Shown: positions 33,614 through 41,509 of the stretch, piece by piece
Numbering within the stretch: position 1 is the first letter of the stretch
How the letters are laid out: each line of letters opens with the position of its first letter
Source: JACVRN01 sp036389255
GTDB lineage: Bacteria > Acidobacteriota > Blastocatellia > Pyrinomonadales > Pyrinomonadaceae
DNA length: 64,000 nucleotides
Assembly (NCBI GenBank): GCA_036389255.1
Contig: DASVQI010000038.1
Location: 62,001-126,000, forward strand
Direction: 5' to 3'
Translations under genes and position numbers: made by a program
The notes under the pieces: generated by a model
Database searches by the model: none
Seen by the model: only the letters and a program-made list of their open reading frames with translations
What the model was told of the DNA's origin: nothing

Positions 33614-35644
33614 TCACACGCGCACTTCTCCAATCAGCTCCATAAGCTGCGCTTCGTCTATGATACGAAGCCCTAGCGATTGCGCTTTATCCAGCTTGGA
33701 GCCTGCTTCTTCGCCCGCCACAACGTAGTCCGTCTTTTTGCTGACGGTGGAAGTGACGCGCCCGCCGCGCGCTTCAATAAGAGCGCGGGCCTCATCGCGC
33801 GTCAAAGTTTCCAGACGGCCCGTGAGCACGAACTGCTTTCCGGCGAAAGCTTCCGACGCGCCGCCTCCGGTCATCTCTTCCATCTCGGTCTTGACGCCCG
33901 CCTGACGAAGGCGCTCGCACAGCTCAAGGTTCCCCTCGTCGTTGAACCAATCATGCACGCTCTCTGCCACGGTCAAGCCTATCTCGTGTATGTCGTCAAT
34001 CTCTTCCACGGTGGCGCGGCTCAGGCGCTCAAGTGAGCGGAAGTGGCGCGCGAGCAGACCGGCGGTGCGCTCGCCCACGTGGCGTATGCCGAGCGCGAAG
34101 AGAAGCTGCGGGAGGTCGCGGGATTTGCTGGCCTCAATCTGCGCCATTAGATTCGAGGCCGACTTTTCGGCCTTGCGCTCAAGCGCGGCCACTGTCTCTA
34201 CGTTCAGCTTATAAAGGTCTGCAACGTCTCGCACGAGCTTCGTTTCGACCAACTGCTCAACGAGAGCTTCGCCCAACCCCTCTATACGCATCGCGCGGCG
34301 CGAAGCGAAGTGCAGTATGTTCTGCTTTAGCTGCGCGGGGCAGTCGGCAGCCACACAGCGCGAGACGACTTCGCCCTCGGGTCGAACGACAAGGCCGCCG
34401 CACACGGGACAATTCGCGGGCATCTCGAACGGCACTTCCTGTCCCGTTCGCCGTGACTCAAGCACCTTCAGAATTTTCGGGATTATCTCGCCGCTCTTTT
34501 CAATCAAGACCCAATCGAATTGGCGCAGGTCAAGACGCTTTATCTCGTCCTCGTTGTGCAGCGTGGCGCGTGCGACCGTCGTTCCGGCCAGAAGAACCGG
34601 CTGAAGATTGGCTACGGGCGTGAGAGCGCCGGTTCTCCCTACCTGCACCACTACCGAAAGCACCTGAGTCGTAGCCTGCCGCGCCGGATATTTATAAGCT
34701 ATGGCCCAGCGCGGAGCCTTCGAAGTCGAGCCGAACTCGTCCTGAAGCGCCGTGAAATTTATCTTCACGACGACGCCGTCAATCTCGTAATCCAAGTCGT
34801 CACGCACCGACTCCATCTCATTACAAAAAGCGATTACCTCTTCAATGTCGCGGCATAGACGCCGGTTCGGGTTGGTGCGAAAGCCCGCGCGCTCAAGCCA
34901 CTCGAAAGACTCCCAGTGCGTCGCAAACGGCTTTCGCTCGCCTGCAAGCACGTCGTAAGGAAATATCTCAAGACGGCGCGCGGCCACAATCTTCGGGTCA
35001 AGCTGGCGAATCGTTCCGGAGGCGGCGTTTCTAGGATTGGCAAATCGCGGCTGTCCCTCTTCGTCCCGCTCCAAGTTGATGCGCTCGAAGACGGCGCGCG
35101 GCAGATAGGCTTCGCCGCGAATCTCCACCTCCTGCTCAAGCCTCTCTCTCGTCGCTTTAATCTTGAGCGGGACGCTGCGAATCGTGCGAACGTTCTGCGT
35201 GACGTCTTCGCCGCGCCGCCCGTCGCCGCGAGTCACGCCGCGCACCAAGAGCCCGTTCTCGTAATGAACCGCGACTGAAAGGCCGTCAATCTTCAGCTCA
35301 GCCACGTATTCGAAGGTGCGGCCGTCGGCAAGCTTTCTACAGCGCTCGTCGAAGGCGCGTAGGTCTTCTATGTTGTAGCTGTTGTCCAGAGAGAGCATCG
35401 GGCGGCGATGAACGTACTCTTCAAAGCCTTCGGCCGGGCGACCGCCGACGCGCTGGGTGGGGCTGTCGGGTGTGGTTAAGCCCGGATGCTCCGTCTCAAG
35501 CTCTATCAGACGATTAAAGAGCGCGTCGTACTCGGCGTCGGAAATCTCCGGGCTTTCGTGAACGTAGTACAGCTCTTCGTGGCGGCGAAGCTCTTCGCGC
35601 AGGCTCTCAATTTCTCTCTCGACTGCTTGACGTTTAGACGGCAA
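33614..35644 (-). CDS. ligA: NAD-dependent DNA ligase
   Basis: A 676-residue LigA, the normal length. The adenylated Lys is residue 118 in ELKIDGL. The four-Cys zinc finger (CPVCGG...CVAADCPAQ), helix-hairpin-helix region (EGLGEALVEQLVE, GIRHVGERTAGLLA) and C-terminal BRCT domain (FAGKQFVLTGRLETLTRDEA) are all present. It seals Okazaki fragments and repair nicks. I choose TTG at 35644, with GAGGAAAAGG upstream; the reading frame extends further upstream inside the M20 gene but those residues are not LigA-like. It lies 13 bp after the M20 stop. Confidence 0.97.
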   Translation of the reverse strand: MPSKRQAVEREIESLREELRRHEELYYVHESPEISDAEYDALFNRLIELETEHPGLTTPDSPTQRVGGRPAEGFEEYVHRRPMLSLDNSYNIEDLRAFDERCRKLADGRTFEYVAELKIDGLSVAVHYENGLLVRGVTRGDGRRGEDVTQNVRTIRSVPLKIKATRERLEQEVEIRGEAYLPRAVFERINLERDEEGQPRFANPRNAASGTIRQLDPKIVAARRLEIFPYDVLAGERKPFATHWESFEWLERAGFRTNPNRRLCRDIEEVIAFCNEMESVRDDLDYEIDGVVVKINFTALQDEFGSTSKAPRWAIAYKYPARQATTQVLSVVVQVGRTGALTPVANLQPVLLAGTTVARATLHNEDEIKRLDLRQFDWVLIEKSGEIIPKILKVLESRRTGQEVPFEMPANCPVCGGLVVRPEGEVVSRCVAADCPAQLKQNILHFASRRAMRIEGLGEALVEQLVETKLVRDVADLYKLNVETVAALERKAEKSASNLMAQIEASKSRDLPQLLFALGIRHVGERTAGLLARHFRSLERLSRATVEEIDDIHEIGLTVAESVHDWFNDEGNLELCERLRQAGVKTEMEEMTGGGASEAFAGKQFVLTGRLETLTRDEARALIEARGGRVTSTVSKKTDYVVAGEEAGSKLDKAQSLGLRIIDEAQLMELIGEVRV

Positions 35645-35657
35645 GTTACCTTTTCCT

Positions 35658-37070
35658 CTATTTCTTAGCCTCTGGGATGACGAAAGCCTTGTGTATCCCG
35701 CTATCGCGGCGTCCCTGCTTGCCCAGATGGAAGATGACGCGCCCGAAGAATTTGATGCTCTCCAGAAAGTCTTCGACGCGCACGTTCTCGTCCGGCCCGT
35801 GCGGGTTTGAGCCTGTGTAGCTTGTGCCGAATGAGACAACGGGCGTCGGCGGGATGTTCGCGCCGCAGACGGCTCCGACCGGGCCGCTAGACGGGTCAAG
35901 CGGGTAGATGACAGGCGGCACGCCGTAAATCTCCTGAGCCGCGGACATGGCGGCCTGCGCCGCAGATGATTGTGATGAAGACTTGGCGAGCGGCGCGCTC
36001 CCAAGCTCTATTATCTCTATGTCCTTGAAGCCGCGCGTGTCCAGATGCTCGCGCAGCAGGTTTATCACAAGCTCAGGCGTCAGGTCTGGAACAAGACGAA
36101 AGTCCAGCCGCGCCATGGCCGTGCTAGGCAGCACGGTCTTCGCGCCCGCCTCCGTGTGGCCCGTGTGTATGCCGCAGATTGTGCATGTCGGCCCGAAGAT
36201 GTGCTCTTTGACGAGCGAGTGGCCGCGCATGCCTCTGACCCAGCCGCCAATGCGAAACTCTCTTTTCAGCCCGGCCTCGTCCAGCTCTATGCTCTTGAGC
36301 GCCTCTTGGTCTTCGTGCGAAATCGGCGCGACGTGTGACGAAAGCCCGTCTATTGTAATCACTCCCTTTGGGCTGGTGATGGTAGAGAGAGCCTGCACCA
36401 GTCGCCATGCGGGGTTGGGCACAATCGCGCCCCACTTGGAATGCAGGTCTGTGCGCGCCCCGTGAACGCGAAGCTCAAGAAAGACTATGCCCTTGAAGCC
36501 GAGACTCAGTTGAAAGCGGTCTTGAGTGTCCTTCGAGCCCTCGTCCCAGATACAGCCTTCGGCGTGAAGAAGCTCCGCGTGCTCGCGCGTGAAGCGGTAG
36601 AGGCTGGGGCTTCCGACTCCCGCCTCGCCCTCCACGATGAAGCGCACGCAGACGGGCAGCTTGCCGTAAACCTTCTGATAAGTCTCGACCGCAGCGAGCC
36701 GCGCAATCAGGTCGCCCTTGCTGTTTGAAGCGCCGCGCGCGTAGAGCTTGCCGTCGCGTATCTCGGCAGCGAACGGCCCCGAAGACCATTCGGTCAGATG
36801 GCCCACGGGCTGCACATCGTAGTGGCCGTAGACGATGAAGCAGCGCGGCCCCGCTCCGCATTCGCCAAAGATGATGGGATAGCCGCTCCCCATCTTGAAG
36901 ACGCGTGTGCCGGCGCCGCTCCTGCGCATCTGCTGCTCTACAGTCTCGGCCATAGCACGCATGCCCGTGCCGCGCGCGGCCACGGAAGGCATGCGGCAAA
37001 GCTGCTGCAAGCGCTCCGTGAAGGCCCGCGCATGACGGTCAACGTGTTTGTCGAAACGAGTAAACGACAT
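35658..37070 (-). CDS. M20 family peptidase homologue with missing metal ligands
   Basis: A 470-residue protein of the M20 dipeptidase/carboxypeptidase fold: YGHYDVQPVG (first metal His), HTGHTEAGAK, and a C-terminal GSNPHGPDE with the last His. Two key sites differ from the family. The bridging-Asp motif SDDKG reads SNSKG, and the EGEEEIGS-type motif carrying the general base and a metal Glu reads EGEAGVGS. I confirmed both in the nucleotide sequence. The protein may be catalytically dead or use another mechanism. It precedes ligA in one operon. ATG 37070; no strong ribosome site. Confidence 0.85.
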   Translation of the reverse strand: MSFTRFDKHVDRHARAFTERLQQLCRMPSVAARGTGMRAMAETVEQQMRRSGAGTRVFKMGSGYPIIFGECGAGPRCFIVYGHYDVQPVGHLTEWSSGPFAAEIRDGKLYARGASNSKGDLIARLAAVETYQKVYGKLPVCVRFIVEGEAGVGSPSLYRFTREHAELLHAEGCIWDEGSKDTQDRFQLSLGFKGIVFLELRVHGARTDLHSKWGAIVPNPAWRLVQALSTITSPKGVITIDGLSSHVAPISHEDQEALKSIELDEAGLKREFRIGGWVRGMRGHSLVKEHIFGPTCTICGIHTGHTEAGAKTVLPSTAMARLDFRLVPDLTPELVINLLREHLDTRGFKDIEIIELGSAPLAKSSSQSSAAQAAMSAAQEIYGVPPVIYPLDPSSGPVGAVCGANIPPTPVVSFGTSYTGSNPHGPDENVRVEDFLESIKFFGRVIFHLGKQGRRDSGIHKAFVIPEAKK

Positions 37071-37083
37071 AATCAATGCAAGT

Positions 37084-37160
37084 CAGAATGCGGAATGATG
37101 AATGTAGAAACGCTTCAACCCTAAATGCCCTTTCTTAACCCGTCATTCTGCCTTCTGCTT
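37084..37160. repeat. Imperfect inverted repeat at the GNAT gene 3' end
   Basis: On the minus strand AAGCAGAAGGCAGAATGA, which contains the end and TGA stop of the GNAT gene, is imperfectly complementary to TCATTCCGCATTCTGACTT about 40 bp further on. The element therefore encodes the last residues of the acetyltransferase. Confidence 0.55.
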
Positions 37161-37952
37161 TAGTTCTGCATTTTCATAAAGCAGGTAACGCGGGCGCTCC
37201 GTGTCGCGCTCAAAGGCGGCGCAGATTAGCCCCTCTTTGAATGCCTCTTCAAATTCCGCGCGGACGCGTAGCTGTTCGCGGCGCGCACGCTCAGGGTCGC
37301 TCTGTATAAGCCCGTACCAGTCGGGCGGAATCTCTATGGTCTTTGCCGCAGGCCCTCGCGGCTCTGGCTCTCGTCCCGCGTGGAGCGTCACGACTCTGAG
37401 CGAAAGCAGCTCCCAGTCCGCAAAGAGCCTGTCGCTGTCTATGCCGGGCGCGTGCTTCGGGTCGTACGCCCCGGACGTGCTGTAGTCCGTGCCGTAGAAG
37501 TTCACGCCGTAATCCCGCACACTGACGCCCAGCCGGTTTAGATTAAAGTGAGCGTTGCGCGCCTGCATGGGCTCCCAAGTCCACGTGATGAAACGTTTGC
37601 CTTCGTCAATGCTCTTTTGTCGCTGCATCCACTTCAGGAGCGAGCCCACTCCCCTGTTCTGATATTCGCGCCTGACAGCCATCATGTGCGAGTAACCTAT
37701 GATTTCACGGTTGTCGCGCGCGGCGGCCATCTGATGCACGAAGCCTACAAGCTCGCCCTTGTCGAATGCGCCGAGCGTCCAGCCGCCAGCGCGTCTTGAG
37801 ACAATCAGGTGTCGGCGCGGGCTAATCTCCAAATCCGGCAAGGCGAAGACGTCGCGCTGCAACTCTATGCACGCGTCGAACTCCTCCATGGTCGTGCATT
37901 CGCGTACTTCTAAAGCCTCACCGGATAGTCCTGTCCGAGCCCTGTTCACCAT
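37143..37952 (-). CDS. GNAT family N-acetyltransferase
   Basis: A 269-residue acyltransferase-like protein. Residues about 15-160 form the GNAT fold: VRECTTMEEFDACIELQRDVF, the GELVGFVHQ strand, and the acetyl-CoA-binding VRREYQNRGVGSLLKW with the RGVGS version of Q/RxxGxG/A. The following WTWEPMQARNAHFNLNRLG matches a subgroup (COG3375) of uncharacterised predicted acetyltransferases. The ending Lys-Gln-Lys-Ala-Glu is derived from a repeat. ATG 37952 with a weak ribosome site. Confidence 0.85.
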   Translation of the reverse strand: MVNRARTGLSGEALEVRECTTMEEFDACIELQRDVFALPDLEISPRRHLIVSRRAGGWTLGAFDKGELVGFVHQMAAARDNREIIGYSHMMAVRREYQNRGVGSLLKWMQRQKSIDEGKRFITWTWEPMQARNAHFNLNRLGVSVRDYGVNFYGTDYSTSGAYDPKHAPGIDSDRLFADWELLSLRVVTLHAGREPEPRGPAAKTIEIPPDWYGLIQSDPERARREQLRVRAEFEEAFKEGLICAAFERDTERPRYLLYENAELKQKAE

Positions 37953-38077
37953 CTCAGTCAAAAAAGGGGATTGGATACAATCTCTTTTACGTGAAAACGG
38001 AAACTTACACAACTACTTTTGTGTACCAGTCTTCTTTCACGCGCGCAAGGCGGCGCACGAGCTTGAGAGCGAACGTC

Positions 38078-38170
38078 AAAAGCAGTTTTCAGTCTTTAGT
38101 TTTCAGAAAAGAGCCGGTTGCTTTTCACTGAAAACTAAAGACTGAAAACTGCTTTTCTCACTTATCACTG
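38078..38170. repeat. Palindromic repeat, family A copy 2
   Basis: Perfect 29-bp arms: 38078-38106 (AAAAGCAGTTTTCAGTCTTT onwards) and 38128-38156. The edge AGTGATAAGTGA (as TCACTTATCACT at 38158-38169) supplies Ser-Asp-Lys-stop of the MCP/SBP fusion gene, exactly as copy 1 does for the VWA gene. Confidence 0.88.
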
Positions 38171-41100
38171 TTTTTTGAGAGCCAGATTTCCTGCGGGCGC
38201 ACGGTGGGAGAGACTAGATGCACGTGCAGGGCTTCCACGTCGCTGCGGTGGACTATGGCTGCGCGGCGGTGCGTGAGGAAGGCGCAGAGTGCCTGCTCGG
38301 CTATCATGTGTTGCAGCTCAGTGTAGATTCGCGCTCGCTCGGCACGGTTGACCATGGTGCGCGCCCGTTCCGACAGATGCTCTATCTCAAGCACGCGGGC
38401 CGTGCGCCAGCGCGACTGCCGGTTGGCGGAATGAAAGAGCATGTAGGTGAAGTTGTCAGGGTCTGCGTAATCGGCGTACCAGCGAAGCTCCGCCAGTTTC
38501 GCGCGCCCTTCGCGCGCGGCCTTGACAAGCTCTTCCATGTCAACAACCCTTAACCCGCAGTCTATACCGACCGCGCCGAGCTGCTCGCAGATGATTCTTC
38601 CGGCGGCTTCACTCGCGGATTGTTCCGGCACGGAGCGCCACAGCTCAAGCTTCAGACCGGAGCCGTGACCGGCCTCTTTCAGTAAACGGCGCGCGCGCTC
38701 AGGGTCGTAGTCGAGGCCGCGATAATCCGGCTCGTAGCCCATGAGTCCCGGCGGAATAGGCCCGGCGGCCGGGACGGCCATCCCTCCGTAGGCTTCCTTC
38801 ACCAGCCGCTCGCGGTCAATCGCGTGGGCTACGGCGCGGCGGACTCGCACGTCGTCGAACGGCTCCTGCTCCGCGTCGAAGGCAAGGAATTGAGTGTGGA
38901 GCTGCGTGGCGAAGAGAGTGTTGGAGCGCCACTCGGAATCGGAGGTCAGGCGCGCGACCCTCGTGGCCGAATCCTCGCGCAGGAACGCCAGCTCGCCCTG
39001 ACGGAACCGCTCGAACAGTTTCTCGCCGTCCTCTTCATAACAGACCGTCACGCGGTCAACGTAGGGCTTCTGGCCTTCCCAGTAATCGTCAAAGCGCGAA
39101 AGCTCAACGCAGCCGCTCTTCGCGTCGTAGCTGTCCAGCCTGAAAGCGCCCGTCCCGACCGGGTGCGACTTGAAGCCTTTACCCGCGTCCTTCTCAATCT
39201 CTTCGCCCGGCACGACCGACGCGAAGCTCAGGCAGAGCATGGGTAGAAAGAAGGCCAGTGGCTCTACCAGCTCAAGCTCGACGGTCAGCTCGTCCTTAGA
39301 GCGTGCGCCCGCAAGCTCGTCCGTCTCGCCTTCGGAAAAGGCCCTCGCGCCGACCAGATTCATGAAGACCCAGCGACCCGCGCTCGATTCCCTGAGCGTG
39401 CGGCGAATCGAATAGATAACATCGCCCGAATTGAGCGAGCGACCATTATGAAAGCGCGCGTTCTCGCGCAAATGAAAGGTGTAGGTGCGGCCATCGGCAG
39501 AGATTTCCCAGCTCTTTGCCAGCGCGGGCACTACTCCTGCGCCTTCGCCCGCCGCGACCAGCCCTTCAAGAATCAGGCTCAGTTGGTTGGAGCTTGTGAC
39601 CGTGATTGATTCCAGCACGTCGAAGGTAGGGATGTGGTCGGCCACGCCGAACGTGAGATGGCCGCCGCGCTCAGGCTCCGGCAGGCGGAAGTAGCCTACG
39701 GAATCCCTTAAAGACGCGGCTTCGTGGTCGAGCTGTCCGGCCGTGTAGTTCATCTGCACAATCGAAGCCTGATTACGCGTCACAGCGTCTCGTATGACTT
39801 CAATGGCGCGCAAGACATCCTCGGTGCCGCGATGCTGCTCTCCGACAGCGCCGCCAATCTGCTCCACGACTTCCGTCAACTGCTCCATAGCGAGCGCGAT
39901 ATGCTTGGAGGCGGTCGCCTGTTCCTGCATGGCGCGTCTGACCTGCTGTGTCAGCTCGGCCATGTGCAGCGCGCGCTCTCCAATCTGCTTCGAAGTCTGG
40001 GCCTGCTCGGAGGTGGCTCGCTCTATCTCCTGCGCCCGGCGGCGAACCTGTCCCATCAACTCCGTGACCTGATGAGATTCCAAGCTCTGCGTGGCTGCGG
40101 CCTCGGCAATCTGCCGTATGGCTGAGGCGGAGAGGCTGGTCTTCTGGCTAATCTCTGTCAGAGAGGTGGCGGCGCGCTCGGCCAACTCCACTCCCTTGTC
40201 CGCAAGCTGGCGATTGCCGGAAGCCTGCGCGACGGCAGCGCTGACGGATTCGCGCACCCCCTTTATCAGCTCGTCAATCTCCGCAGTCGAGCGCGCGGTT
40301 CTCTCTGAAAGCTCTTTTATCTCTTCGGCCACGACCGCGAAGCCGCGACCCTGCTGGCCCGCTTGAGCCGCGAGGATGCGCGCGTTTAAGGCCAGAAGAT
40401 TTGTGCGGTCTGCAATCTCTTCTATAACGCGAGTGATTGCGCCTATGCGGTCTGAGCGCTCTCCAAGTGCGGAGATGGTTTCGGCTGCCATCTCTATGCC
40501 GCGACGAGTGGCGCGCACGCTTTCGGCCGTCTCAAGGACGATGCGCGAGCCCTGCTCCGCCGAGCGTTGAACCTCTTCCGCAAGGACGGCCGTTTCGCCC
40601 ACGGCGAGCCCCACGCGCTGGGTGGAATCGTCTATGGCGCGCATGGAGCGCTCCGTCTCGTCCGTGGCGGTGGCCAGAGATTCCGTCGAAGCGGCTACGT
40701 TGCGAACGCTGGCCGCCATCTCTTCTATGCTCGACGCTGTCTCTTCTACGAAGGCTGTCAGGGCGTCGGCGTTGGCCGAGACTTCGTCAATCGAAGCGGC
40801 CATCTCAAGCGAAGAGGTGGAGGTCGTCTGGGCCAGAGCCGAGAGAGATTGAACGGCTTCGGCTACGGAGCGCGCAGAGGCGGAGATTTCCGCGATTGAG
40901 CTGACGGTGGAATCAACAGAAGCTGCTTCATCACTCACAGAGAGCGAAAGTGTTCGCCCGCCTTCCAGCACGCGACGAGAGATGTCCTCAATCGAATCGG
41001 CCGCGCGTTGCAGCCGCCCCACGGTGCGCCGCATGTTGCGCGCCATCGCGGACAATTCCCTGAGCGCTCTCTCTGTGCTTTCATCGCTCGCGCCAGCGCC

Positions 41101-41343
41101 GTCGGAGCGCATGTCAGCCGCGAGGTCGCCGCCTGCCAGAGCCGAAGCGACGTACTCGACCGCCCCCCTTTTATTGTCGCCGGAAGCAGCTCGGCCGTTC
41201 GCGCCCGTCCTCTTCTTTGCGCCGCCACGCGCTGTGCGCTCCGTGCCGCGTTTCTGTTGAGCGCCTCTCTTGTCTTCACTTTGGGCCGCATCGGGGAGGG
41301 CGTCCGCCGCTTCCGTCGCGTCAAGTTTATTGTTCGAAGCCAT
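38158..41343 (-). CDS. Chemoreceptor signalling domain fused to an SBP_bac_5 solute-binding domain
   Basis: A 1061-residue protein. Residues about 1-70 are charged and low complexity. Residues about 90-555 form the long helical hairpin of a methyl-accepting chemotaxis protein, with the tip at about 308-345 (IADRTNLLALNA and GRGFAVVAEEIKEL). From about 560 to the end it is an extracellular-type family 5 solute-binding domain (VVPALAKSWEISADGRTYTFHLR). No TM helix or signal peptide is seen between or before them if ATG 41343 is the start. The tip residues equivalent to Tsr E385, R388 and E391 are Leu, Gln and Gln. It may sense a cytoplasmic peptide or oligosaccharide; downstream output is unclear. 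Last residues come from repeat A2. Confidence 0.88.
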   Translation of the reverse strand: MASNNKLDATEAADALPDAAQSEDKRGAQQKRGTERTARGGAKKRTGANGRAASGDNKRGAVEYVASALAGGDLAADMRSDGAGASDESTERALRELSAMARNMRRTVGRLQRAADSIEDISRRVLEGGRTLSLSVSDEAASVDSTVSSIAEISASARSVAEAVQSLSALAQTTSTSSLEMAASIDEVSANADALTAFVEETASSIEEMAASVRNVAASTESLATATDETERSMRAIDDSTQRVGLAVGETAVLAEEVQRSAEQGSRIVLETAESVRATRRGIEMAAETISALGERSDRIGAITRVIEEIADRTNLLALNARILAAQAGQQGRGFAVVAEEIKELSERTARSTAEIDELIKGVRESVSAAVAQASGNRQLADKGVELAERAATSLTEISQKTSLSASAIRQIAEAAATQSLESHQVTELMGQVRRRAQEIERATSEQAQTSKQIGERALHMAELTQQVRRAMQEQATASKHIALAMEQLTEVVEQIGGAVGEQHRGTEDVLRAIEVIRDAVTRNQASIVQMNYTAGQLDHEAASLRDSVGYFRLPEPERGGHLTFGVADHIPTFDVLESITVTSSNQLSLILEGLVAAGEGAGVVPALAKSWEISADGRTYTFHLRENARFHNGRSLNSGDVIYSIRRTLRESSAGRWVFMNLVGARAFSEGETDELAGARSKDELTVELELVEPLAFFLPMLCLSFASVVPGEEIEKDAGKGFKSHPVGTGAFRLDSYDAKSGCVELSRFDDYWEGQKPYVDRVTVCYEEDGEKLFERFRQGELAFLREDSATRVARLTSDSEWRSNTLFATQLHTQFLAFDAEQEPFDDVRVRRAVAHAIDRERLVKEAYGGMAVPAAGPIPPGLMGYEPDYRGLDYDPERARRLLKEAGHGSGLKLELWRSVPEQSASEAAGRIICEQLGAVGIDCGLRVVDMEELVKAAREGRAKLAELRWYADYADPDNFTYMLFHSANRQSRWRTARVLEIEHLSERARTMVNRAERARIYTELQHMIAEQALCAFLTHRRAAIVHRSDVEALHVHLVSPTVRPQEIWLSKNSDK

Positions 41344-41433
41344 AAAAGATTTATGTGTTGCTTTACAGGAGGTCACGAGCAAAGCGGCTGAAGCAACAAA
41401 GGAGCCGCGAGTGACGCGCTTCAGCCGCAAGCC

Positions 41434-41442
41434 ATCATAGCA
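41434..41442 (-). promoter_or_regulatory. Extended -10 promoter for the MCP/SBP gene
   Basis: TGCTATGAT on the minus strand is an extended -10 element. Initiation just downstream gives a leader of about 85 nt to ATG 41343 and places the alternative TTG at 41430 at the very start of the transcript. Confidence 0.5.
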
Positions 41443-41458
41443 TAATCACCGGGGCGAA

Positions 41459-41508
41459 AGAGATTGATTCAATGATTCATCGTTTCATTGACTCAATGAA
41501 TCAATATT
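41459..41508. repeat. Palindromic repeat, family B copy 3
   Basis: AGAGATTGATTCA at the left edge and TGAATCAAT (41497-41505) at the right; ATTGATTCA (41463-41471) is its exact complement. It lies directly after the stop of the GAF kinase gene. Confidence 0.75.
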
Positions 41509-41509
41509 C

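Noticed and set aside
35645..36004. N-terminal extension of ligA into the M20 gene
   Set aside because: Residues before TTG 35644 are not LigA-like and overlap a well-supported gene on the same strand.
41344..41430. Lipoprotein-like signal (ending VTSC) from a TTG start of the MCP/SBP gene
   Set aside because: The TTG would sit at the first bases of the predicted transcript without a ribosome site, and export would put the chemoreceptor domain outside the cytoplasm. It is kept as the main uncertainty for that gene.
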